Shown piece after piece: positions 52,981 through 60,316 of a stretch of DNA of 64,000 nucleotides (within the stretch, counting starts at the first letter, position 1; each line of letters begins with the position of its first letter). This stretch comes from Chitinibacter sp. GC72 (lineage in GTDB: Bacteria; Pseudomonadota; Gammaproteobacteria; Burkholderiales; Chitinibacteraceae). A program made the position numbers and the translations under genes. The notes under the pieces were generated by a model. The model was not told the DNA's origin. It was given only the letters and a program-made list of their open reading frames with translations, and did not search any database. Location of the stretch: positions 62,001 to 126,000 of the forward strand of contig NZ_VIRW01000006.1 in NCBI RefSeq assembly GCF_009760905.1, in the 5' to 3' direction.

Positions 52981-53054
52981 ATTCATCTGAACGCAACTTT
53001 GTTCACGATAGCTGAATCGTACAACACGGTAAAAATTGGCGTCAACACCTTTTT

Positions 53055-53528
53055 TTAAATATTTGCCGCCTCCTGCACCACAAAACGCCCACGAACCCCA
53101 GCGCCCAGCGGCAACTTCACCGCACCTTGCTTCATCTGTTGCCAGTGATGTGCAAAGCGATGCACCGCCGCATTACGCCGATAATTCAACGTCTGCTTGC
53201 TCAAACCCAAATACGCTGCCTTATCAACCATATCACCATAAGTCAGGTACACCAGCGCCAAGACCTCGCGGTCAGATGAATTCGGCAACTTGCGAATCAA
53301 CCGATCAGTCGCCTCAAGATCGGCACGTTGAAACACATACGACCGATCATCAATCCCGGTAATCCGCACCTGGTACACAAACCCACTGGGCAACATATCA
53401 AGACAAGCACCACCACCCAGCGACTCACCATACTTAGCCTGAGCAAAACCACCCGAGCTTTCAAACTCCAACTCCTTCAAACGAGCCAAAGCTTTCAACT
53501 GCGCATCAAAGTTTACTAATAACTGCAT
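53055..53528 (-). CDS. Late gene regulator, sigma-70 region 4-like (Q/RinA-type)
   Basis: In this 157-residue protein the C-terminal half has a sigma-like HTH: DREVLALVYLTYGDMVDKAAYLGLSKQTLNYRRNAAVHRF. This design is shared by phage late activators and antiterminators. The start at 53528 has GGAGG five bases upstream. It is the last gene before a strong terminator and then the late region, exactly where lambda Q lies. It is therefore the best candidate for switching on the late operon past its many terminators. Antitermination versus activation cannot be told from sequence. Confidence 0.7.
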   Translation of the reverse strand: MQLLVNFDAQLKALARLKELEFESSGGFAQAKYGESLGGGACLDMLPSGFVYQVRITGIDDRSYVFQRADLEATDRLIRKLPNSSDREVLALVYLTYGDMVDKAAYLGLSKQTLNYRRNAAVHRFAHHWQQMKQGAVKLPLGAGVRGRFVVQEAANI

Positions 53529-53617
53529 ATTGCCTCCCGTCAATACCCCACGGAGGCCACCACGCTACTAAGGTCTTTGCCCTAGTGCTTTGTATTTACG
53601 ACTATTCTACCCCAAAA

Positions 53618-53637
53618 ACAAAACACCCCGAAGGGCG
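53618..53637 (-). terminator. Weak terminator hairpin
   Basis: On the minus strand GCGCCC-TTC-GGGTGT pairs with two G-T pairs and is followed by TTTGTTTTT. It lies after the 65-residue gene. Confidence 0.5.
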
Positions 53638-53666
53638 CTGGGTAAGTAGTCGCGTTTAAAATGGGA

Positions 53667-53864
53667 CTACCCTAAACCACTTATCACCCCAGAGCTTGCT
53701 GCTGTGTGATAGTCCTGAGCACAAACCTGAATGAATGCAGCCAGAACAGCCGGATTATTCTTGGCATAACCCTCGCCAAACTCGCAATCAATCATCCGAA
53801 CCGCACTCACCAAATAATAATGCGCGGTCTCTGTTGCCTGTTTCATTGCCTGCTCGCCTGTCAT
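53667..53864 (-). CDS. 65-residue hypothetical phage protein
   Basis: The ATG at 53864 has GGAG seven bases upstream, better than an in-frame Met twelve bases earlier. The protein is acidic and helical (MTGEQAMKQATETAHYYLVS, then NNPAVLAAFIQVCAQDYHTA). Small proteins of this look are common in prophage early regions. No function is known. It lies just after, in transcription order, the iteron cluster. Confidence 0.55.
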   Translation of the reverse strand: MTGEQAMKQATETAHYYLVSAVRMIDCEFGEGYAKNNPAVLAAFIQVCAQDYHTAASSGVISGLG

Positions 53865-53903
53865 TTTAGTCTCCAAAGGTGATTCAATTTATCTGTCCAC
53901 TGT

Positions 53904-54130
53904 TTGTCTGGGGTTTGTCCAAGGCCAAAAGCATCTAAACCCGCGTAAACACTAGCTTTGTCTACCTTGTCTACCTTGTCCAAGGTAATAATATATATTA
54001 CACACCCGCGTGTGCGCGTACGGGGACGCAAAACAACCATAGACACGGTAGACAACCTAGACAAACCCAACAAACGCAAGGCTTTGCTTGAATTTGTCAC
54101 GGTAGACAACCATAGACAAACCCTAGACAC
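53904..54130. repeat. Iteron cluster: inverted triplets of 9-bp repeats, candidate replication origin
   Basis: Copies of TTGTCTA/TTGTCCA stand at 53904, 53915, then in 9-bp phase at 53958, 53967 and 53976. After an AT-rich palindrome (53986-54000) and a CACAC/GTGTG hairpin, TAGACAC/TAGACAA copies occur in opposite orientation at 54040, 54049 and 54058 (9-bp phase). More are at 54103, 54113 and 54124, the last reaching into the end of the primase gene. This mirror arrangement around an unwinding element next to a primase-helicase suggests an origin. Confidence 0.6.
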
Positions 54131-56387
54131 AATCGCTTTCTGGGCGGATAAATACCCACGGACGATAATTACTGCCTGCAACAGCAGAACCCCGCCGCTT
54201 ATGCCATTTCAAGCGCTTCATTATTTTCCCCACCCGCTGCTCGTGCCGCTCCATGATCTTGTCTTGCGAAAAGCCAATTGCACCTATCAATATCTGATTG
54301 GTGGTCGCTTTATTGATCGGGCCTGTCATACCCTCATAGTCATTCGACTTCCCGCGACCATCCAGCCAGCGCGTAATCGGCTCAATCCACGAATCCGACA
54401 ACTGCCGCGCATCACGCTCGAACTCAAGCTCCTCCATTACCCCTTCGGAGTAAACCCACCACTTATGCTTTGCACGATAAAGCGCCACCGCCTCAGCCCA
54501 ATACTGATCCCGATTAGCCTCAATCAATGGCAAATCACCAATCTGCATAGCCTTAATTGGAATAAACCGCCGCCCGCCAGTTGGGTCATTCAACCATTCA
54601 TCATCATTCGTTGTTCCCAAAAATACGCACTCGCGATCCTGCTCCATTGGGTGCCGATCATACGGCGCGCGGAATTTATCGGTACGCCGCGAGATCGCCA
54701 ACTTCACCGCAGTCCAATCCTGCGCACGGCGGAATGAATTCATTTCACCAATTTCAATCCCCCACTTACCCTGCAAGCACAAATAAAAATCTTTTCCAGA
54801 CGGATCCTCTGACTGCTCAAGATAAAATCTGGGCGAAAACAAACCACGAATCGCCGTCGATTTTTGCGCGCCTTGCGGCCCTTCAAGCACGATCATTTCA
54901 TCTACCTTGCACCCAGGCTGATAAATCCGCGCCACCGCCGCCACCATAAAATTCTGACCCGCCTCCCCCGCATACGACTCCAGCGACCCAAACACATCAT
55001 TAAAAATATGTGCCAAGCGAGAAACACCATCCCAGCGCAGCGAATCCAAATACTCCCGCACAGGGTGAAACGAGCAATCCTGCCCCACAGCCAACACAGC
55101 ACGATCAACCACACTCGAATCTTTCAAATCTAAGTCGTACCGCTTTTGCAACCACATCAGCGTCTTGGTCGTATCGACATCAGACCACGCCCCCACTTCG
55201 CCACCAAAATACGGCGGCGATTTTAACTTCTCAATTCGTTTTGCAAATCGGTTGTAGGCAATCACCCCGCGCCACGCCAAATCGTGCATCAAAATCAAAT
55301 GCACATTGTAAAGCACAGCCTTATATGTCCCGGTCTTTGGATTCACCACCAATTCATCTAGCCAATCATCCTGCTCGACCGGCATACCCTCTTCTACCCT
55401 ACCTTCGGCTTGCGCAGGCAGCGGCTCTTGCACCGGCTCTGCGCAAGCCCAGTGTTGCGTAGAAATGCTTTTTTGATAACCCGGCTCACGTCGAGCAGGC
55501 CGCCAGCCTGCATCAGTCGCGGCACGGTAAATCTTCCCCACACCGATACTGCTCAAATTGGTAAACGACTGCCACTTACGATACAAAGAATCAGAGCCGC
55601 CATACTTCGCCGACTTAGCCGACCAGCGATCCCACAAAGCAAAGCCAGACTCACCCAGCCCTGCTTTCAACGCCATGCCCACATCCACCCACAGGTGATA
55701 GTCCTCGCAATCAACATGCGACAAAGCCCCCTCAAGTCGCTGCGGGTCAAGCTCGTCATTCACTGCTTGTACCCCACCATGGGCTACCGCAACGGGTTGA
55801 ACTTTGGGCAAATTTGAAGGGGGATTAACCTTGCCCTTGACCACATCGTACAAACGCTGCAACACCTCTGCACGGATCGGCATGACTGGCAGCGGGTCTG
55901 GATGGTAGGAATTACCCGTCATCGTAAAAAATTGACGCCCGCAGAAAACCTCAACACCCACGCCATTATCTTTAAAGGTCTTGGTCTCACCCTCAACAAT
56001 AATATGCACGCCCGTGCCGCTCGGGCTCCATTCGGTATACGAGCCGCACGCCTTGATAATCCCCTCGGCACGATCCTTGCGCTCACCCTCCTCACCAAAT
56101 GCGGCATCAATATCAATACCGATCAGGCCATCACCAGGCAAAAACGCAAAACCAAGGCCGCTAAATCGGCCAGCAGCCACCGCTGATTGCGCCTCAGCAT
56201 ATGTCACCAGCGCAGCACGATCACCGTCATCACCCTGCGTACCCGCACGACGGCGACCATTGGCGTAATACGGCATTTTGCGCGGTTTTTTACCCGCCTC
56301 ACCATCCTCAAATCGCCAAACCAACCACTGCTTACGGTCGGTCAATTCAGCGGGAAAAGACGTAGAAGATCGAACTGGATCACCCAT
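54123..56387 (-). CDS. Primase-polymerase/helicase (PrimPol-PriCT-VapE, D5-like)
   Basis: This is a 754-residue replication protein. The N-terminal PrimPol-like domain (residues about 10-200) has LIGIDIDAAFG and SGTGVHIIVE as active-site motifs. A PriCT_2-like module (DCEDYHLWVDVGMALKAG, near 260) follows. The C-terminal VapE/D5-type superfamily 3 helicase has Walker A EGPQGAQKST and the Walker B-like KWGIEIGEMNSF (LDE-type variant). It should prime and unwind phage DNA. The start at 56387 overlaps the upstream stop by one base (TGATG). The iteron cluster lies at its 3' end. Confidence 0.9.
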   Translation of the reverse strand: MGDPVRSSTSFPAELTDRKQWLVWRFEDGEAGKKPRKMPYYANGRRRAGTQGDDGDRAALVTYAEAQSAVAAGRFSGLGFAFLPGDGLIGIDIDAAFGEEGERKDRAEGIIKACGSYTEWSPSGTGVHIIVEGETKTFKDNGVGVEVFCGRQFFTMTGNSYHPDPLPVMPIRAEVLQRLYDVVKGKVNPPSNLPKVQPVAVAHGGVQAVNDELDPQRLEGALSHVDCEDYHLWVDVGMALKAGLGESGFALWDRWSAKSAKYGGSDSLYRKWQSFTNLSSIGVGKIYRAATDAGWRPARREPGYQKSISTQHWACAEPVQEPLPAQAEGRVEEGMPVEQDDWLDELVVNPKTGTYKAVLYNVHLILMHDLAWRGVIAYNRFAKRIEKLKSPPYFGGEVGAWSDVDTTKTLMWLQKRYDLDLKDSSVVDRAVLAVGQDCSFHPVREYLDSLRWDGVSRLAHIFNDVFGSLESYAGEAGQNFMVAAVARIYQPGCKVDEMIVLEGPQGAQKSTAIRGLFSPRFYLEQSEDPSGKDFYLCLQGKWGIEIGEMNSFRRAQDWTAVKLAISRRTDKFRAPYDRHPMEQDRECVFLGTTNDDEWLNDPTGGRRFIPIKAMQIGDLPLIEANRDQYWAEAVALYRAKHKWWVYSEGVMEELEFERDARQLSDSWIEPITRWLDGRGKSNDYEGMTGPINKATTNQILIGAIGFSQDKIMERHEQRVGKIMKRLKWHKRRGSAVAGSNYRPWVFIRPESDCV

Positions 56388-56671
56388 CACGCCGCACCCC
56401 CTTGACGCACCACGCTGGGCTGCAGGGTGATGGCTTTGGCCTGCTCGATGCAGCCTTCCACCGCCCACAGGGCATTGGCGATGATTTCGTTGTTGTACTG
56501 AACATCACCCGAGCCATTAAACTGGCCCTGCAACATCACCACAATCGCCTCAGCGCGCAGCAAAGCACAATAGAGGGCATCAACTTCAATACGAGATACA
56601 GCGGGGTTTGGAACGAAATACTGCTCGGGGGTACAAAATAAATCAGACGGATTTTGGGCTGTGTTCAGCAT
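56387..56671 (-). CDS. 94-residue phage protein under C4-type RNA control
   Basis: The protein starts MLNTAQNPSDLFCTPEQYFV and has two helices (RIEVDALYCALLRAEAIVVM; NEIIANALWAVEGCIEQAK). No family is recognised, though such proteins are often found ahead of phage primase genes. The Met at 56671 (GGAG nine bases upstream) is used; the longer frame to 56947 is the translated C4 leader. It is coupled to the primase gene by TGATG, so repression of its translation would also lower primase synthesis. Confidence 0.65.
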   Translation of the reverse strand: MLNTAQNPSDLFCTPEQYFVPNPAVSRIEVDALYCALLRAEAIVVMLQGQFNGSGDVQYNNEIIANALWAVEGCIEQAKAITLQPSVVRQGGAA

Positions 56672-56728
56672 GATGGGCGCTCCTTGGCGAGACTTAGAGC
56701 CACCCACATTCTTTCGACGGAATAGGGG

Positions 56729-56796
56729 TGGGCGAGAGAGTTCGAAACACGTACCAAGCCGTGCGGACGCCCTCACGGAACGCCCCTCCTCGCCCA
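56729..56796 (-). ncRNA. C4-type antisense RNA
   Basis: On the minus strand TGGGCGAG and CTCGCCCA form a perfect 8-bp outer stem. Inside are two hairpins: GGGCG/CGTCC with an 11-base loop, and CACG/CGTG with loop GCTTGGTA. This is the layout of phage P1 C4 and P4 CI immunity RNAs. The two hairpins complement the ribosome site of the next gene (CCAAGGAGCGCCC, about 56674-56686): CCAA pairs with the hairpin-2 loop, and GGA plus CGCCC with the 3' side of hairpin 1. An upstream complement (56852-56875) repeats the hairpin-2 arm. Confidence 0.78.
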
Positions 56797-56918
56797 TTGA
56801 TCTTTGACGGGCAAAAGAAAGCCGCGCTTTGCAGACAAGGGCGCGGATACTGCTTGGTATTGGTGTTTCGAGCACCGTGCCAGCAGTATAGCGCCGTTTT
56901 ATTGTGGAAATCAAACCT

Positions 56919-57110
56919 TCAATCACGCCCCTTCTCCCAATGCTCACGGCACACCATCGCCGCCTCTTTTGCTGTCGCCAAATTAAACGCCAGCCACTTA
57001 TCTACCGGATGCCATGCCGCATACGTCGGCACACCATCGCTAAAATGCTTCACCAGCCGATACCCTTGTTCGCTTGCAGCGTAATACGGGGTCACTGGCT
57101 CAAATTTCAC
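56919..57110 (-). CDS. 63-residue hypothetical phage protein
   Basis: It starts with GTG at 57110, overlapping the upstream stop as GTGA. The sequence (MKFEPVTPYYAASEQGYRLV, then AFNLATAKEAAMVCREHWE) looks like an alpha/beta small protein of prophage early regions. It is not recognised. It ends just before the C4 leader, so it is the last gene of the first early-operon segment, before the C4 control point. Confidence 0.6.
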   Translation of the reverse strand: MKFEPVTPYYAASEQGYRLVKHFSDGVPTYAAWHPVDKWLAFNLATAKEAAMVCREHWEKGRD

Positions 57111-57310
57111 CGCTTACCCGCCCGCTTCATCGCCATCATCAGCTGCCGATCCCGCTTGCGCTGCATCATGCGGATATGCTCCGGGTCAGCTTTCTTTTGG
57201 GCATCACGGATCAGCTTGGCGCTCATCGCCAGGGTCACGCGCTTTTCGCGTTCCAGATTGGCGTAGGCCTGATCAAACGTGGGGTCTTTGTAAACGGAAC
57301 TAGGCATCAT
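57107..57310 (-). CDS. 67-residue basic phage protein
   Basis: This is a highly charged, basic, helical protein (KDPTFDQAYANLEREKRVTL; RMMQRKRDRQLMMAMKRAGK). Two Mets at 57310 and 57307 are possible starts after AAGG. It overlaps both neighbours by a few bases. It probably binds nucleic acid or protein; no family is recognised. Confidence 0.6.
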   Translation of the reverse strand: MMPSSVYKDPTFDQAYANLEREKRVTLAMSAKLIRDAQKKADPEHIRMMQRKRDRQLMMAMKRAGKR

Positions 57311-57473
57311 TCATCGCCTTCAAATTCATCAGCAGCAGCGCGCATACTTTTTTGGCTTGCTGCTTTTTCTCACTCGGCTTCACCTTGCCCACCAGCCACG
57401 CCGATTTATTCAGCTGCACCTGCACAAAGCTCATGTGCGGCGCAAACATCGGCCTCGGCTTGGCGCGGCTCAT
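57300..57473 (-). CDS. 57-residue small phage protein
   Basis: The ATG at 57473 overlaps the upstream stop (TAATG) and the stop TAG at 57300 overlaps the next start, which supports translation. The product (MSRAKPRPMFAPHMSFVQVQ, then KSAWLVGKVKPSEKKQQAKK) is basic. Function is unknown. Confidence 0.55.
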   Translation of the reverse strand: MSRAKPRPMFAPHMSFVQVQLNKSAWLVGKVKPSEKKQQAKKVCALLLMNLKAMNDA

Positions 57474-57967
57474 TACTGCGCCATGCCTTCAAGGCGAATC
57501 AGCAAGGTATTCAGCGCGGCCTGCATGCGGTACACCTCGCTGCGCACCTTCTGCACCTCGCAGTGCTGCACCACCCCATCGGCCAGCGTATCGTCCACCG
57601 CCTTGCCCACATCACCATTCGCCCGCCACACCCGCGTCACCAGCTCCAACACCGCCAGATCACACGCCGGCGCATCGCGATCCACCGCCGCCGCCACAAA
57701 GCCATGATTCGCGCACAGCGCATGGATCACCCCGTAATCACCGGTAATCGCCATCAGGGTATCGAGCTCAATCACATTCAATTTGTGCGTGGCCTGATTC
57801 GGGTTCACCTTATTGCGCAGCGTAGACGCCCCACAATCAACCCCAGCCTTACCCATTGCCGCGCTCAGCGCCTCGCTACCACCGGGGAATTGATGCACCA
57901 ACTGATACATCGCCATCGCTAAAGTCGTCATCACCACACCTTGAACGTTGAAAGCAAAATTGCTCAT
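57473..57967 (-). CDS. Phage regulatory CII-family protein (CP76 type)
   Basis: In this 164-residue protein the N-terminal region (MYQLVHQFPGGSEALSAAMG, STLRNKVNPNQATHKLNVIELDTLMAITGDYGVIHALC) is the CII/CP76 helix-turn-helix of P2-like and many betaproteobacterial prophages. A helical C-terminal part for oligomerisation follows. It is the first large gene after cro on the same transcript and probably controls lysogeny or early gene expression. Target sites are not identified. Confidence 0.82.
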   Translation of the reverse strand: MSNFAFNVQGVVMTTLAMAMYQLVHQFPGGSEALSAAMGKAGVDCGASTLRNKVNPNQATHKLNVIELDTLMAITGDYGVIHALCANHGFVAAAVDRDAPACDLAVLELVTRVWRANGDVGKAVDDTLADGVVQHCEVQKVRSEVYRMQAALNTLLIRLEGMAQ

Positions 57968-58059
57968 TGTTTAAAAATGCCCAGCCGCTAAAGTACGGCC
58001 TGCAAACGTTGTAAAAAGCACCCGTGTTCAGACGGGTGAAAGAGCGGCCTGTGGGAGGG

Positions 58060-58275
58060 CTACTCGGTGGAATTCTTAGCGGTGCCGCGCAGGTAAGCCC
58101 AATCAACACCTGCACACAGCAAGCGCCATGCGATAGGCTGATGCACCGCAATACGACCAAGCACTGAGTACGGCAACAAATCAGGCCAAGCACAAACAGT
58201 TGGCTGTTTTACGCCAAGCGCCTCAGCTGTTTTTCGCTGCCCACCAAAATGAGCAATTACGGTCTCTTTTTTCAT
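58060..58275 (-). CDS. cro: Cro-like repressor
   Basis: This 71-residue protein starts MKKETVIAHFGGQRKTAEAL with a Cro-type helix-turn-helix (GGQRKTAEALGVKQPTVCAW) and a tail with Cys, like other single-domain Cro proteins. It is divergent from cI with three shared operators between. A perfect TATAAT on the minus strand (58303-58298) gives a very short leader, and no clear ribosome site precedes the ATG. Confidence 0.82.
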   Translation of the reverse strand: MKKETVIAHFGGQRKTAEALGVKQPTVCAWPDLLPYSVLGRIAVHQPIAWRLLCAGVDWAYLRGTAKNSTE

Positions 58276-58285
58276 GAAGGGGAGT

Positions 58286-58348
58286 ATAGCCGTGTCTATT
58301 ATAAACGCGCAAGCCATATCTATCTTTCAATGCGATAGCCTTGCCTAT
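58286..58348. promoter_or_regulatory. Tripartite cI/cro operator
   Basis: Three related 14-bp sites: ATAGCCGTGTCTAT (58286-58299), CAAGCCATATCTAT (58310-58323, weakest) and ATAGCCTTGCCTAT (58335-58348), with centres 24-25 bp apart, as in lambda OR. The first overlaps the cro -10 box; the third ends one base before the cI start codon. Confidence 0.8.
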
Positions 58349-59029
58349 ATGAGCACACTACAAGAACGAATCTCCCTTCTTCTCAGCAAGACAGGGATTA
58401 CTCAAAAAGACCTAGCAAATCGAATTGGTATTAAGCAGCCATCCGTCGCGGCGTGGCTAAGCGGGAAAACCAAGCGAATTGAAGGCGCGAATCTCCTAAG
58501 AGCGGCCAAGGCGCTCGAGGTAAATCCAGAATGGCTAGCAACTGGACAGGGCGAAATGCGCCCTCAAGAAAACCAAGAAAGTGAGGGTATGTATCCGCGC
58601 GCCCCATCCAAAGAAGATTACGCACTGATACCCCAGTACAGCACCAAGGGCGCGTGCGGCAACGGCCATTACAATGATCACGTTGAAGTGGTGGGCGGGC
58701 TCACCTTCAAACGCAGCTGGCTGGATCGGCTGGGCATCAACGAACATCAGGCCTGCGTCATTTATGCCACAGGCGACAGCATGAGCCCAACGATCCACGA
58801 TGGCGACGTAGTGTTGATCGACCAGGCTCCGCACCCCGCCCGCACCGGCGAGGTCTACGCCATCATGATGGATGATGAAGTCATCATCAAACGGCTATCC
58901 AAAGAATTCGGCCTGCTCTTGCTGCGCAGCGACAACGCCAACAAAGCCGCCTACCCCGACATCACAGTACCACCCCAGCATGAGCTGCAAATCATCGGCC
59001 GCGTAGTGTGGCGCGGAGGTGGGCTGTAA
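58349..59029 (+). CDS. cI: CI-type repressor with LexA-like self-cleavage domain
   Basis: This 226-residue protein has an N-terminal HTH_3 (ISLLLSKTGITQKDLANRIGIKQPSVAAWLSG) and a C-terminal S24 domain with Ser144 (TGDSMSPT) and Lys181 (DEVIIKRL). The likely cleavage bond is Cys103-Gly104 (GACGNG). It keeps the prophage silent and is inactivated by RecA in the SOS response. The start at 58349 directly follows operator 3, so the message may be leaderless like lambda cI from PRM; the in-frame Met at 58274 lies beyond all operators and is rejected. Confidence 0.92.
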   Translation: MSTLQERISLLLSKTGITQKDLANRIGIKQPSVAAWLSGKTKRIEGANLLRAAKALEVNPEWLATGQGEMRPQENQESEGMYPRAPSKEDYALIPQYSTKGACGNGHYNDHVEVVGGLTFKRSWLDRLGINEHQACVIYATGDSMSPTIHDGDVVLIDQAPHPARTGEVYAIMMDDEVIIKRLSKEFGLLLLRSDNANKAAYPDITVPPQHELQIIGRVVWRGGGL

Positions 59030-59050
59030 GCAATTACCGCAACATACTGC

Positions 59051-59166
59051 TTACTTTCTGTTGATAGTTCTGTGTATAATTAGTGATAACTTGAACATAA
59101 AGTTTTGGTTCATTTAGTCGATCTAATAAAGCAAGGCAGTAACGCGAGCATTTCTCGCATTTTTTT
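59051..59166 (+). promoter_or_regulatory. Promoter followed by an attenuator-like terminator
   Basis: TTACTT (59051-59056), 18 bp, TATAAT (59075-59080) form a promoter within 25-50 bases after cI. About 60 bases into the transcript GCGAG/CTCGC (59144-59158) is followed by ATTTTTTT, an intrinsic terminator. Either a short RNA of about 80 nt is made, or read-through feeds the two genes beginning at 59207. Confidence 0.6.
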
Positions 59167-59206
59167 ACGCCTACTAGTTTGCACAGAAATCTTGAGGAGC
59201 ACTGAC

Positions 59207-59383
59207 ATGAGAAACGCTTACCACCCCGTCGTGGCTCAAGGCGCACATCAAAAGTTAGCGCCGGTTTCTGTTGCTCAAACAAAAAACAACCCCTCTGTTG
59301 CAGCTTCAATTGAGCGCGCCTGCCTATTTTCGTTTGAAGCGGTGCAACACATGAAGGTTTTGGCGTGGCCGAAAACCCGATAA
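59207..59383 (+). CDS. 58-residue protein upstream of the nucleotidyltransferase
   Basis: A strong GAGGAG lies eight bases before the ATG. The protein starts MRNAYHPVVAQGAHQKLAPV and ends AVQHMKVLAWPKTR; no family is recognised. Its 3' end overlaps the next gene's start by 19 bp, so the two are translationally coupled. Size and order would suit a small antitoxin or regulator of the partner, but that is inference only. Confidence 0.6.
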   Translation: MRNAYHPVVAQGAHQKLAPVSVAQTKNNPSVAASIERACLFSFEAVQHMKVLAWPKTR

Positions 59384-60210
59384 ACACCCCAGAAGATCAA
59401 TACGCTACATTCACCAAAGATGATTTAAAGCGGCTATTTGACGCATATACCCCCGCCGATGTTGATAATAAAACCAAGCAGGTGCTGGTGGGCGGCCAGT
59501 CGTTGGTCATTTGGATGTTTTATTACGGCATTGATGGATCAGCATCAAAAAACCCCTATTTACTGACCCATGACGTCGATTTTTTAAGCAATCTGGAAGA
59601 TGCCAGAGCATTAACCCGGCGACTAAACGTCACGCTCACCGAAGCTGGACTAAGCAATCCCGATCCTTGCTGCGCAACATCGGTTTTTGATTCGGTGAAT
59701 GGCGGCAAGCTGCGCCTTGATTTTCTAAAGACCGTCTGCGGCCTCGACATCAAAAAATTGCGCGCCCGATCTATCCCCTGCGACTTTCCGGAGCTGGGCA
59801 CCATCTGGATCATGCACCCGCTCGACTGCCTGACCAGCCGCATTGCCAATCTTGCGCAGATCCCAAGCAAGCGGGACTCCAACGGCGTAGAGCAAGCAAG
59901 AATGGCACTTGAGGTAGCAAAAAAATACTTTACCCAGCGCCTAGCCATGTCACCTTCTGACGCGCACCATGACGCTCATTATTTACGCGACCTTGCCAAC
60001 TCCAAATATGGGCTGTATTGCTTTCAGCAATACCGCATTGACGTTCTGGAGGCAGTTACCCAGCACGAAAAAATATCACCCCAATTTGCAGAAATTGAAT
60101 GGCCCAAAGTTAAGCTGCGCATTCAGCTGCGCCGCGAGAGCCAGATGAAACTCCAAGCTGAAATGGCCTACGCCAAACACCAGCGCGAACAAAAGAAAAA
60201 GACAGGATAA
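59365..60210 (+). CDS. Nucleotidyltransferase-fold protein (AbiEii/MNT-like)
   Basis: In this 281-residue protein, VLVGGQSLVIWMF (residues 40-52, the GG motif) followed by THDVDFLSN (Asp70, Asp72) matches the active site of DNA polymerase beta-type nucleotidyltransferases as in AbiEii toxins. The rest is helical with a basic C-terminal tail (RIQLRRESQMKLQAEMAYAK). GTG at 59365 is the start, with AAGG seven bases upstream. It is an accessory gene between cI and the next genes, so a phage-exclusion or toxin role is plausible but unproven. Confidence 0.72.
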   Translation: MAENPINTPEDQYATFTKDDLKRLFDAYTPADVDNKTKQVLVGGQSLVIWMFYYGIDGSASKNPYLLTHDVDFLSNLEDARALTRRLNVTLTEAGLSNPDPCCATSVFDSVNGGKLRLDFLKTVCGLDIKKLRARSIPCDFPELGTIWIMHPLDCLTSRIANLAQIPSKRDSNGVEQARMALEVAKKYFTQRLAMSPSDAHHDAHYLRDLANSKYGLYCFQQYRIDVLEAVTQHEKISPQFAEIEWPKVKLRIQLRRESQMKLQAEMAYAKHQREQKKKTG

Positions 60211-60278
60211 GCGTCTACACATCAGTGTCGCCCATTATCCCGACCCAGCCCAGCAAAATTCCCTTATTTCTTTACCGG

Positions 60279-60316
60279 GTGTAAATTTCTCCTTGCTTAC
60301 TTTGGAGAGTAACACC
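60279..60316 (+). promoter_or_regulatory. Shared leader with ribosome-site hairpin, copy 1
   Basis: GTGTAAATTTCT, five variable bases, then GCTTACTTTGGAGAGTAA precede the gene at 60317. TTACT and AGTAA can pair with the Shine-Dalgarno GGAG in the 6-base loop. The same 38-base arrangement occurs at 62501-62538. CTTTGGAGAGT (60300-60310) is exactly complementary to 63859-63869 read on the plus strand. Confidence 0.65.

Noticed and set aside
53861-54181. Minus-strand frame of 106 codons across the iteron cluster
   Set aside because: It only translates the 9-bp repeats (DKVDKVDK) and the primase 3' end, has no ribosome site and lies on the candidate origin.
56672-56947. N-terminal extension of the 94-residue gene (Ash-like leader translation)
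   Set aside because: The sequence forms the C4-type RNA and its complements; the real start with a ribosome site is at 56671.
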